A stretch of DNA of 64,000 bases from Hypoxylon rubiginosum (taxonomy: Eukaryota; Ascomycota; Sordariomycetes; Xylariales; Hypoxylaceae). The notes under the pieces are model-generated. The model ran no database searches, was not told where the DNA came from, and saw only the letters and a list, made by a program, of their open reading frames with translations. The stretch is from assembly GCA_902806565.1 (NCBI GenBank), contig CADCXA010000008.1, positions 62,001 to 126,000 on the forward strand. The letters run 5' to 3'. The position numbers and the translations under genes are program-made. Below, piece by piece: positions 46,238 through 56,961 of this stretch; the stretch's first letter is position 1, and each line of letters starts with the position of its first letter.

Positions 46238-48088
46238 TCATGAAACCGTTTCGCTCGGTTTCCTCGCCCTAGCGGCGTCTTTGGTGCCGTCGACTCCAGT
46301 AGCTACCGCACCCGTCTCCTTAGACGCGCTGGCGTCCTTGCTCGGTTCTTCATGTAACAGCGGGATCTCATCCACACTCAACCGCCGGCCGCTAGCGGGG
46401 TCCTCAACTTGAACTGCCTTCTCGGCGCTCTCCTCTAGAGCCGTCATCCCGCTTCTTCCTTCGATGTCGAGTGGTGCGGGTGTTGGTGCCATCGTGGGGG
46501 AGCCTAGCGAATCGGGGCTGTTCTGCCATTTAGCTACCTCGGCCTTCATTGCTTCTAGTTCCTTCTGGAAGCGTTTGCCGAACACGTCAATGTAAAAGGT
46601 CGAGCCGTTGTAGACGCTCCAAGCAAACACGATCATGAGAAAAGTAGCCGAGGCCCACCGGCTGTAAAACCACAACGGACACGGTAGCATTGTTAGGACG
46701 GCGTATAAGTATTGAATCATCATAAAGGCCGGTTCCTGCAGGGCACTCGGCAACGAAAGCACCAATTTCCCAATCCAGGTTTTCGAATACGAGCGGCGGA
46801 GCCACGTGAAGGACGTAGGTCGGCCAGCCGCGATCTTTTCGCGCCTACGGACCGTGATGAAGAAGTAGTAGCAAAGCTGCCAGAAGGTATACGGAATAGT
46901 AGACCAGGCAAGCATAGAGATGACATTTCCGTAGGCGGTCGGAGAGCCTGGCGGTGACGTCTTGACGGTCCAAAGCGCGGGAAACCGATCACGCTGGTCC
47001 TCGGGCGAGAACAAATGGGTGATACAGTGTAGCGTAACACACGGCATTATATGAATGAACAGAGACGTGACCTTGTCGAAGTCGTGGAACACGAGCGAGT
47101 TACGCCACATTATAATCGCCACGGCGTTGTTTCCGAAGGCTAGGCAGTAAGCGGCAATGAACAGTCTCTTAGAGGACGGGAAGACCCAAATGCTGAGAAA
47201 AAGCAGGAGGTTGACGAAGTAACAAAGATCGGCCAAGAAGTAATGGTAACCACGTCGGCGATAGGTGTACCAGCGGATAGGCATGAAGTAAGCAAACTGC
47301 CCCGTGTACCAGATGTGGAAGTACTCGGGATAAGCGCCAATCAAATAACCGCTGATGAAGATGTTCATGACGCCGCCTATGAAAGAGATCTTCTCGCGCA
47401 TCGTAATGACTTTGGTATCGTTCCATTGGCGACCCAACTTCTCGACGCTCTGCTTCATACGCTTTCTATACCGCACCAGCTGCTCATCAGCCGAAGGCAC
47501 CCGCCGCCGCCATTCTTCGACCATGCGCTCCCTAGCCTCCTGGCCTCTCGTCTTGAGAGCGGCTCGCGATTTCCGAACCTTTTCGGTCTGCGCCGAAATA
47601 CCTTTTTGTAGCTTTTCGAGTTGTTGTGGGAGGGCGAAGTTATCGAGCAGGTCCAGCACTGTCAAACGGTCTAGAGGGGGATACGAATCCCAATCTTCGT
47701 GATACGAGCTGCTCCCGGAGAAGGAGGGGTTTCTCGATATCCGCGGACTCTTGGAGCCATCGTGCACCTTGGGATCGATTACGGCTCGTTGGAGAGGAGA
47801 AGAGGTTAAAGACGGGGTAGTGGTAGTATCGTCGGGTGTTAGAGCGTTCTCGTCATCAGTCTGAATGCCCTCCGACTTGGCGGAAAGCGCCGGTATATGA
47901 TGACTACCGGAATCGCCCATTTCGGCGAGCGTATGAATTGGGAATCTTTGAATATCGTTTCGAAAAGACACTCTACGAAGAGCTTCGGCTCCCCTGAGGA
48001 CTAGAATATCAGCCATCGGAAGACGAGCAGCGGACAAAGGGAACTTGGCGGGTAGAGAGACGCGAGGTGCAGGCAGCCGCAAACCCAT
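46238..48088 (-). CDS. GPC1: Glycerophosphocholine acyltransferase (GPC1 family)
   Basis: Single exon, 616 aa from the first ATG at 48088; later in-frame ATGs (notably MGDSGSHH at 47920, giving 560 aa) are possible starts. The N-terminal part is hydrophilic, with coiled-coil sequence around LQKGISAQTEKVRKSR. About eight membrane helices follow from ISFIGGVMNIFISGYLIG, with conserved HIWYTGQFAYFMPIRWYTYRRRGYHYFLADLCYF, FGNNAVAIIMWRNSLVFHD and FIHIMPCVTLHCITHLF, including the conserved His positions. This matches Gpc1 (yeast YGR149W), which acylates glycerophosphocholine with acyl-CoA to make lysophosphatidylcholine in phosphatidylcholine recycling, an ER membrane activity. The C-terminal 100 residues are cytosolic, acidic and Ser-rich. 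Confidence 0.92.
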   Translation of the reverse strand: MGLRLPAPRVSLPAKFPLSAARLPMADILVLRGAEALRRVSFRNDIQRFPIHTLAEMGDSGSHHIPALSAKSEGIQTDDENALTPDDTTTTPSLTSSPLQRAVIDPKVHDGSKSPRISRNPSFSGSSSYHEDWDSYPPLDRLTVLDLLDNFALPQQLEKLQKGISAQTEKVRKSRAALKTRGQEARERMVEEWRRRVPSADEQLVRYRKRMKQSVEKLGRQWNDTKVITMREKISFIGGVMNIFISGYLIGAYPEYFHIWYTGQFAYFMPIRWYTYRRRGYHYFLADLCYFVNLLLFLSIWVFPSSKRLFIAAYCLAFGNNAVAIIMWRNSLVFHDFDKVTSLFIHIMPCVTLHCITHLFSPEDQRDRFPALWTVKTSPPGSPTAYGNVISMLAWSTIPYTFWQLCYYFFITVRRREKIAAGRPTSFTWLRRSYSKTWIGKLVLSLPSALQEPAFMMIQYLYAVLTMLPCPLWFYSRWASATFLMIVFAWSVYNGSTFYIDVFGKRFQKELEAMKAEVAKWQNSPDSLGSPTMAPTPAPLDIEGRSGMTALEESAEKAVQVEDPASGRRLSVDEIPLLHEEPSKDASASKETGAVATGVDGTKDAARARKPSETVS

Positions 48089-49073
48089 TACGAGCTGGGG
48101 ACTCACTATTATTATTACTATTATCCTCTTCTTGGCTTAGGTAGGAGAAGATGGCTTTGCGCTTTGCGTCCGAGTGGATGCGATTCTAGGGCCGGTCCAA
48201 TTAAATAAAGAGATAGTAGCAGGTTGAAGCCTAGAAAGAGGCAAAAGTATGAGGATGAGGGAAGACAAGAGCGGGCGCGTGTGACTTCGATAGGTTTAGT
48301 AGACACGAGGCACGTTTGCGTGACTTTAGAGGCTTGTGATAGGGGGAAAAGGTGTAGGGATCTATAGGAGAATGTATAATGGAGAATGGTAGGAAAATGT
48401 AGGGGACCTGCAGTTCTAAAATGCGGATAGGCAGATAGGATACGGTCCGTTCGAGGCAGCGAGGTTAAGCAAAGTATAAAAAGGTAGGTGGGTTGGGGGT
48501 TGTCTGGCCCTGTAAGTAGCTCTGGCCGAAGGTCGTGTCTCGAGCGCGAGTTGTGGTTGGATGGAAAACAAGCGGCTCTTCCTTACTGTGAAAATGTTGT
48601 TAACATCCAAGACATCCAACCTTTATTCAGTCAACCGACCAGATGCCAGATGCGACTCTGTGACTCTTTTTAACTCTGGAACAAAGAGGAAGATGTCGTT
48701 AACATGAGCTTGCATGGATAATTTGAATATATATATTGTATGTATTTAAACCCCGGGGGGAAGATGGTCTCAGAACTGAAACCGAGCTTTTGTTCTCTTC
48801 TACGTAGTCTGGCGAAAACTTGGAATAATAGAACAAAACGTCTACATGCCACATAACATTAAGACGAGTTGACAAGTTGGAATGAAGAATCAAGAATTAA
48901 GGCGAACCTTGTTGCCGTCGATCTTGTCGAGCTCCCCAGAGGCATAATGACGCCATTGAGCGTATGCATACCAAAGTGGCCTCCCGTTAGGTGCTTACCT
49001 CTATATACCTCTATACTGTGTATATTAATACATACATGTGAAATACATATGCATTTGGCATTTGACAATAATA
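48089..49073. promoter_or_regulatory. GPC1 upstream region
   Basis: About 985 bp upstream of GPC1 up to the inverted-repeat element. AT-rich towards 48700; no coding segment recognised. Confidence 0.45.
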
Positions 49074-49410
49074 CTTGCCGGGATTCCAAATATCCCGACG
49101 TTTAACTGGTGATAAGCACCTCACGTTGGGGATATTAAATTGGAAAATTCACTTTGATTTAGAAAACTTTTAATATGGGTATAATATGTAATATTTAAGC
49201 CTTGACATACATTTAAGCAATTATACAGCCATTAATTATGTATATATTAAAATCTTAAATTTATTAGGTGCTACTTTAAATTAGGTGTATTTTATAAGTA
49301 AAATTAAGTATTAAAAGTTTTCCAAATTAAAGTGAATTTTCCAAATCAATATCCCCGACGTGAGGTGCTTGTCACTGGTTAAACGTCAGGATGTTTGGAA
49401 TCCCGGCGAG
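49074..49410. mobile_element. MITE-like inverted-repeat element, TA-flanked
   Basis: A 337-bp element made of two arms of about 103 bp (49074-49176 and 49308-49410) that are inverted copies, around a very AT-rich core. The tips are CTTGCCGGGATTCC on the left and, reversed, CTCGCCGGGATTCC on the right. TA dinucleotides lie directly outside both ends (49072-49073 and 49411-49412), as expected for a Tc1/mariner-type target duplication. There is no coding capacity, so it would be a non-autonomous MITE. About 12 of 103 arm positions differ and 11 are transitions, consistent with RIP or deamination. I see no second copy in the window. Confidence 0.75.
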
Positions 49411-49558
49411 TAGCGCCTGGAACTTATGCGACCCACATGCAAGCTCAAAGTTTCGTATACAGTACACAGTACATCACTAGCCACCATCAGCCACTATACG
49501 AACTAAAAGCCACAGGAATCCGCAGTAGCTGCAAACTAAACTAAAAAAAAGAGGACCC

Positions 49559-49850
49559 CGCGTCTGTCATGGAAGTCGCGTGTAGGAGCGCCCGCGTGGA
49601 AATATGTATGAGGATGCATGCTATCGTGCTGTGCTATCGTGATACCTACCTCTTTGTAACTTTTCCCCTACTTACATCCTGCCCCAAGACACGCCTACCT
49701 ACCACGCTCTTCCTAAACTAATACCTTTCGCGTGCTCTTTTCATTGATGCCGTATCCCATCTAATCACTGAAATGTCACAAATTTAATTCGACGCCGCTT
49801 CGCGACACCGGTTCCATTTTCGCATATTCGCATATTTCTTCGCGTCGCGT
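49559..49850 (+). promoter_or_regulatory. Cluster of CGCGT (reverse ACGCG) motifs upstream of SMC1
   Basis: Six CGCGT pentamers at 49559, 49577, 49593, 49729, 49841 and 49846, all in the same orientation, within 380 bp upstream of the SMC1 ATG. ACGCG is the core of the MCB element bound by MBF in yeasts, which drives G1/S genes. Function here is inferred from the motif only. Confidence 0.4.
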
Positions 49851-49931
49851 CTTCATCCTTAGATATCCGGCAGTCGTTCGCCATCAACTTAATTCAAGAC
49901 CCAAGAACAGTCTCACAGCAATCAAGCCAAG

Positions 49932-52900
49932 ATGGGGAAACTTATTCGTCTTGAGCTATTCAGTAAGGACCTCTATTTCATAAGAGCGCCGTTTGCGCAA
50001 CAGGCTAACTGGTTCTCAAGACTTCAAGTCCTACAAGGGCCACCATACCCTCTTGTTCGGCGATTCCTACTTCACCTCCATCATCGGCCCCAATGGATCT
50101 GGCAAGTCTAATTCTATGGACGCGATTTCATTTGTGCTCGGTATCAAATCATCCCATCTACGTTCCGCCCATCTGAAGGACTTGGTGTACCGCGGTCGAG
50201 TCCTCAAAACATCCAAGATCAACGACGACGGCTCCGCAGCTGACCCAACCACGAACGGACATACAAATGGGCACGCGAATGGAGACGACAATGATAAACC
50301 GAATCGTAGCGACCCCAAAACCGCCTGGGTCATGGCCGTATACGAAGATGACGCTGGCGATGAGCAGCGGTGGAAGCGCACCATCACAAGTCAAGGCTCG
50401 AGTGAATATCGCATCAACGATCGCGTCGTCACTGCCCAGCAGTACAATGAAGGACTCGAGGCCGAGAACATCCTTATCAAGGCTCGCAATTTCCTCGTTT
50501 TCCAGGGCGATGTCGAGGCTATCGCCGCCCAGTCTCCGCAGGACCTCACGCGCCTGATCGAACAAATATCGGGCAGTTTAGAGTACAAGGCCGAATACGA
50601 AAGACTTCAAAGCGAATCCGATCAAGCTGCCGAGAATTCCAATTTCCAGCTCCAGAGGCGTCGTGGTATCAATTCCGAAATTAAGCAGTATCAAGAGCAA
50701 AAGCGCGAGGCCGAGAATTTCCAAAAGAAAACGGACGAGCGCGATGCCGCCATCGTCACCCACATACTCTGGAAGTTGTACCATTTTCAACAAGTGATGG
50801 ACGATTCCAGCGCCAAAATCCAGGAGCACCAGGAAAACCTCAAAGAATTCCGCCGCAACGTCGAGTCCTTTGAGAAGAAGCTTGAGGCTGCTCGCAGGGA
50901 ACAATCTAATGCCGCTAAGGAAGTTCACCGGGTGGAGCGCGATATCAAGCGGCAAGAAAAGGAAATCGAGGAGAAGGAAAACAGCCTCGTTCCCATCGAA
51001 GAAAAGGTACAACAGACAAGCAGCCAGGCCGACACGATCCGAAAGAGGATAGAAACCGTCCGAAAAGAGCGCGACGAACAACGTAAGCTAATCGCCAAGA
51101 TCGAGAAGGACCTAGCCACCGTCCAGAAAGCCCAGAAACAGTTTGAGGACCAATGGAAAGAAACTATGAAGAAGCAAGGCAAAGAACTTAGCGACGCGGA
51201 CCGGAAGGAATATAACTCCCTTCGGGCGCAAGCTCTTAACAAGTCTTCAGAGAACCAGGCTAAATTGGAGAACCTCAACCGCCAGCTGAAGACTGACGAG
51301 GTCACCGTCAACAGCCTAAAGGGCAAGGTAGATGGCTATCAAGCTGCCGTGGAAAAACTCGAGACTGAAGTGGCGGCCATACAAGAGCGGAAGACTACCA
51401 CCGAAGCAACCGTCAAGCAACTCTCGAGCGAGATGGACGCCAAGAAGAAGGAATTCAACCAAGTTCAGTCGGAAAGAGTGAGAACCAACCAGAAACGAAC
51501 GGAACTTGATGAAAAGCTTCAAGAAGTCTTGAGGAAGTTGTTGGAGGCGGACGACGGGAGACGTCAGAATGACAGGGAGACGCGAATGAAGGAGATGGTC
51601 ACCTCTCTAAAACGTATCTACCCAGGCGTGAAAGGTAGAGTAGGCGAGCTATGCAAGCCTAAGCAGAAGAAATTCGACGAAGCAGTCATCACTGCTCTCG
51701 GCCGCGACTTTGACTCCGTCGTCGTCGATAGTGAGAAGACGGGTGTCGAGTGCGTGCAGTATCTCAAGGACCAACGCTTTCCGCCGATGACATTCATTCC
51801 ATTGGACAACATCAAGGTCAACGCAGCGAATACGGCTGTTAAGGGAATCTCCGGTGCTCGATTGACAATTGATGCCATCGATTTTGACTCGTCACTTGAA
51901 CGCGCCATGTCGTATGCCTGTGGCGGTTCGATTGTGTGCGATAATCTTGAAATTGCGAAGCATGTTTGCTACGATCGAAGAATACAAGTCAAGGCAGTAA
52001 CCCTAGAAGGCTTCGTCATCCACAAGGCGGGCTTGATGACAGGTGGACGAGGCCCGGAGAAGGGCAAACGACGCTTCGAGGAGCATGACGTCCAAAATCT
52101 GCAGAAGATGGCAGACAAGCTTCGGGACGAGATTGAGAAGCTGCCTAGGGCTGATCGACGTGGCGCAGCCGAGGAGACATTACAGAACGAACTAGCAGGA
52201 CTTGACCAGCGTCTATCATTCGCTAACAGCGAGCTGACTGCCTTCAACCAAAACCTTGCAAGTAAGAAAAAGGAGCTTGAGCACGTAAAACGCCAGCTTA
52301 AGGAGTGGAAGCCTAAGTTCAAAGAGGAGGATAGCAAGCTACAGAAGACCAGAACTTCGGTCGAAAAATTCAAAGCCGCAATCGCCGAGGTAGAAGACAA
52401 GATCTTTGACGACTTTTGCAAGCGACTTGGATATTCTGATATTCGAGCTTACGAAGCACAGCAAGGTAGTCTTGAGCAGGAGGCACATGAGAAGCGCACA
52501 CAATTCGACCTCCAGAGGTCGAGACTGGAGAGCAACAAGAGTTGGGAAACGTCTAGACACAGCGATACCGAGAGTAGACTTCGCAATCTCGAAGAACGCC
52601 TCAAGCGGCTCTCTAAGGATACTGAGTCTTATCAAGCCGAGAAGGAAGATATCGAGGAAGCGCTAGGCGACTTGCAGGATAATCTTACGGTTCTACAACA
52701 GCAACTGGACGAGTACAAAGCCGAGCTCACCAAGCGTACCGAGAAGGTGAACGCCGCCAAGACCGAAGTGCAAAAGAGAAGCAAAGATATCGAAAGCAGG
52801 CAAAAGGCTATCAGTGCTTTAGAGACAGAAGTCCAAAAGAACAGCGCCGGCAAATTTGCGCTGCTACGACGATGCCGGCTAGAACAGATCAACGTTCCCC

Positions 52901-53895
52901 TTACTGGAGGATCGCTTGACAATCTTCCAAACGAAGACAACCTCTTACATCAAGATCCGGATGCCATGGACGTAGATGACGGTGATGACGCCGGCATGAT
53001 GGGTGATGCCATGGACGACTATGGCATTGAAATTGCCTTCGATCAGTTAGATGATGATTTAAAGATCGTAAGTTGCTAATCATCAGAACCTGATAGATAG
53101 ATATGCTAATGATATAACTAGCCTGACGAGGAAGGCGTCGATGAGAAACTACAAGATAATATCTCATCACTTACAGCAGAGCTAGAAAAGCAAAATCCTA
53201 ACATGCGAGCCATGGAACGCTTAGAGGTAGTGGAGGCGCGGCTCAAGGCCACCGAAAAGGACTACGACGACTCGAAAGCGGCTTACAAGGCAGCCAAGGA
53301 CGCCTTCGACGAGATCAAGGCTAAGCGCTATGAACTCTTCAGCAAGGCGTTCGCACATATCCAGGAGCAGATCTCGCACGTCTACAAGGACCTGACGCGT
53401 TCGGATCAGTATCCCCTTGGCGGTCAGGCCTACCTAGATATCGAGGAGGACACGGACCGGCCATACCTCTCAGGCATCAAGTACCACGCCATGCCGCCGC
53501 TCAAGCGGTTCCGCGATATGGAGCACCTGTCCGGAGGCGAAAAAACCATGGCTGCCCTCGCCCTGCTCTTCGCCATCCACAGTTACCAGCCCTCCCCCTT
53601 CTTCGTGCTCGACGAAGTCGACGCCGCCCTCGACAACGCCAACGTCGACAAGATCAAGAACTACATCCGCGAGCATGCGGGCCCTGGCATGCAGTTCATC
53701 GTCATCAGTCTCAAGACCGGTCTCTTCCAGGACAGCGAGAGTCTCGTCGGCGTGTACAGGGACCAGGAAGTGAATAGCTCGCGGACGCTAACCCTTGATG
53801 TGAGTTTTACCATGGCACCCCTCAGCCCCCTTCTTGTTACTCCCAAATGATATTCGATACTAATTAATGTTATACAGCTACGCAAATACGTGTAA
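49932..53895 (+). CDS. SMC1: Cohesin subunit SMC1
   Basis: Four exons, join(49932..49962, 50021..53067, 53122..53799, 53878..53895), give 1257 aa, the usual Smc1 length. The start MGKLIRLELFNFKSYKGHH and Walker A GPNGSGKS (residues 33-40) are canonical. Two long coiled-coil arms flank the hinge, which runs from GVKGRVGELCKPKQKKFDEA to the GGRGPEKGKRRFEE segment. The C-terminal ATPase half has the signature LSGGEK and Walker B FFVLDEVDAAL. The last exon adds only LRKYV. Smc1 pairs with Smc3 and the kleisin to hold sister chromatids together. An acidic Asp/Met-rich insert (DAMDVDDGDDAGMMGDAMDD) lies in the C-terminal coil, and a Gly/Asn/Asp-rich insert (NGHTNGHANGDDND) in the N-terminal head. 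Confidence 0.97.
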
Positions 53896-54365
53896 TGCCA
53901 CTATGCATTGTACACGGGAGAAAACAGGTTGCTTCTACGGAGGGTGCAAAGTGTCACGAGGGACGTTTTCATGAGCGGGTAATAAGAGGCGGTAGGGGGT
54001 GGACAACTAGTCGTGGGAAAATCACAGACCAGGACTGGTACCGTACTCGGTACGTGGTGTTAAAGATACCTCCTTTAGGCTTTAGCGGATTCGCTTGGAG
54101 AGAAGCTTGAAATTATTGTACCATACCACTTCTTCGGACCATTGTAGATATCATTGCACAATTGCTTGCGAGGGCTTTCACGTTACCACTGATGGGAATT
54201 CCTAATGCAATTATTATATGCTATCCGTTTATTTTAGACGCCGAGCCGAGGTTCCCTGAAAATACAAGACCACACGCTTGCTATGCCTCTTAATCCAGGG
54301 TATCAAAATTCAAGAGCATACCTCCATGCCCTATTATATCGCAACCAGTTCATGGACGATCTGGC
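53896..54365. other. Convergent intergenic region
   Basis: About 470 bp between SMC1 and TFIIE-alpha 3' ends. Nothing else seen. Confidence 0.45.
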
Positions 54366-55679
54366 TCAAACGTCCTCAAACTGGACATCATCATCATCCT
54401 CACTGTCGCCATCATTGGCGGCAGGTTCCTCGACCTTCACCTTCTTGGCCGCTCTATCCGAGGCAGGGGTGTCAGCACCACTAGAAGGTGCAGTTGACGC
54501 GGGTCGCTTCTGGCCAGCCGGGGTGGTGGCATTGGCGACATCCTCGAATTCCTCATCTTCGTCTTCTTCCTCCTCTTCCTCTTCTTCTTCCGCCTGTGCC
54601 CCAAGTCTGGCACTCTCCTGCATCATGGCGAATACCTCGGCCAGTTCTTTGTCGTGCGCGTTATCAGAAGCGAAATCGTCAGTCAACTTGACATCGTCTT
54701 CATCAGCTTGGGCTGCCGCGGTCGCATTAGCATTCCCGGAGAATGACAAGCCGGTGACGGTGCTTGTAGTGTGCCACGACGGAAGGGCATTCATCTGAGC
54801 AACCTGCTCCTTTCGGGCGCGCTCGGCCTCCTTCTCGGCTTCGGTAGGACCGTCGGTGTCGGTAATGCTGATGGCTATGCTCTGGGGGCCAGTGTTTGTC
54901 ATGCCCTTCACAGCAGTAGGCTTCACGGATTCGACGGCGATTGAGGGAGCAACCTGGTTGGCCGCGTCGCGAACGACAGGAACAGCGGCATCGAGGGCGG
55001 ATTCGAAGGTGCTCTCGGGGATAGCCGAAGTATCGAGCTTAGGGAGAACGTCGGTGATGAACTTGAGTTGGTTGTTCAGTCGGGTAGACAGCTCATGGCC
55101 GCCAGCCTGGCGGTCGGGGTCAAACGTCAAGAGGTGTTTACAACGATGGCAGATAAAGCCATCTGGGCCAACGCTGTCAAGGACGTCCAGCTGTGAATAT
55201 TCCCTTTCGCAATTGGTACAGAAATACTCTTTCTTCTCCACGGGACCGGTAGCCTCGCCCTGGACGGCTTTGTCGAGTTTGTACGTTCTCCATTTGATAG
55301 CGTCGATGGCCTGGCGATAGTCGATGTAGTAGTACTTGCGCGCGTTCGCCCTCTCCTTGCCCTCTCGAAGCTCGGCTCGATGGTGACTATAGTAATCGGG
55401 ACCAATAATTAGTTAAAAGCACGGGGAATAGAGATGGGGGTTAGGGTAGGGTAGGGTAGGGTAGGGATGGTCGTACGATCGCAATAGGCGTTCCTCCTCG
55501 AGTTTCGCGCAGGTCTTGCTCAGATCTTTAGTGTTGATGCCCATCAGGTAAGACAGGTCATCGTCGCGCAGGGCAGAGTGGAGGACGAGAGCGTCGACAA
55601 TACAGATGATTCTTCGTTCCTCGTAGGTAGAGAAAAAGGCGCGCACGACAGTGCGCACCAAGGTCTGAGCCATCTCCAT
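54366..55679 (-). CDS. TFA1: Transcription initiation factor TFIIE subunit alpha
   Basis: Two exons, complement(55477..55679, 54366..55386), give 407 aa. The N-terminal winged helix is MEMAQTLVRTVVRAFFSTYEER with ALVLHSALRDDDLSYLMGIN; the splice restores RSHHRAELREGK, then KYYYIDYRQAIDAIKWRTYKL. The zinc ribbon is YFCTNCEREYSQLDVLDS with HRCKHLL (two CxxC pairs). The C-terminal half is very acidic (a nine-Glu run and a closing EDDDDVQFEDV), as in TFIIE-alpha, where it binds TFIIH. The factor recruits TFIIH to the Pol II preinitiation complex. The start at 55679 is preferred; 55673 is possible. The only intron (90 bp) carries a CCCTA-type repeat whose other strand is G-rich. Confidence 0.95.
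55436..55466 (+). repeat. TAGGG pentamer repeat / G-quadruplex motif in TFA1 intron
   Basis: Six G-tracts of at least three (55436-55440, 55444-55446, 55449-55451, 55454-55456, 55459-55461 and 55464-55466) separated by two or three bases. This meets the standard G-quadruplex pattern on the strand opposite to TFA1 coding sequence, which is the template strand. Confidence 0.85.
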
Positions 55680-56961
55680 GATGGGAGGTAGGAAGAGGAT
55701 ATGTGCAGGTGTACGGTACAGACTGTGGGGAATGGAGAGAGAACTTGGCGGATTATCTGTCGAACCGCACAAGAGAAGGTGTTTTGGGAATGAGGATAAA
55801 GAGGTGGACAGAAGAGGATGGTTGAAAGAGGACGGTTAGGTTAAAAAAAAGCCAATGTAAAAAAGAGAGCTTTAGTTGGCCTCAGACTGTTTGCGAGTTG
55901 GTGGCCAATGCTAGACTCTAGTGGCAACGCATGCGCAAAATAGCAAGCAGAAAGCAGCAGATAATGCTACCTAAGGTATTGAGAAGATAGCGTCGTGCGA
56001 AACTTCCATCGTTTGGAAATGGAGGTTTGGGCGAGATCGAAGACTAATTCTAATCTTGACTTTGGTTGGATAAAGCGCAAGAAGCCATGCGACGGTCGCC
56101 CAAGAAACTATAGACGACAGCTATAAACCAGGCATGCTGAGTTAGATTTGCATAACCCGGGAACAGGAGAGAAAACTATACGTCAATTCATCGATTAACA
56201 AACAAACCTACCTTGCAGTTCCGAATTCTTGGTGGTTTAAACGTCGAGGGCGATAGATGAGCCAATGTTGAATCTTGCCTAGATATTCTTAGATAGGTAG
56301 CAGCCTAGGTCCTTGTCCTCTCAGCCTCAAGTCTTTGGAATTTCGGATGCTTCTTTTGTCCGGTCCCGCTATTATCCTTGACACCTGCAGTTCCACCAAA
56401 GGTTCGAGCTGCAGGTGATGCCAAGATTTGCGTCATACTTGCATTTTAGTACCGTGCACGTACATGTAAGTATATTTATAGTACAGTAGTACAGAATACA
56501 ACTTTATATACATGTGACGAGGTAGGTACATGTACCTGCACATTGAAGAGGGAGTTCATTCCCTCCAGTCGTATCTTCAGCATGAGGTTTAAATACCGTG
56601 GGTTAGCTACCCCAAAGATACTAGGTAGATTATAAAGGCAAATCATATATTTGACTTGATTAGCCTACACGTGCCTATTCTTCCTATCTTCCTAATAACA
56701 GCAACGGTACATGTAGAGGCCAAAAGTCGCATTTTAACTAACCGTCCCGCACTTAAACATCGCGAGTTGGTCGAAAACAACAGCACTGCTTAGCCGATAC
56801 CAACGCTTTGTCCGTGAGATGCGGCCCGCGTTTTAGTCCCATCTGGGTATACTCTAGTAGGGATTCCATCTGTCTGTCGGCTTTAGCGTTGCATCAGACA
56901 TACATGCGGGCAAGGCAACCTAACTAAAACGCCGTCACTAGTTTATAGTAGGCCATCGTTC
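55680..56961. promoter_or_regulatory. Divergent promoter region, TFA1 / family X polymerase
   Basis: About 1.28 kb between divergent genes. Contains several GTACATGTA-type short palindromic stretches (about 56460-56540). No coding segment recognised. Confidence 0.45.

Noticed and set aside
50067..53170. Several antisense open frames across SMC1
   Set aside because: They are mirror frames of a coiled-coil coding sequence (Leu/Phe/Ser-rich), without conserved features.
55436..55466. Interstitial telomere repeat
   Set aside because: The unit is the pentamer TAGGG, not the fungal telomere hexamer TTAGGG, and it lies within a gene intron.
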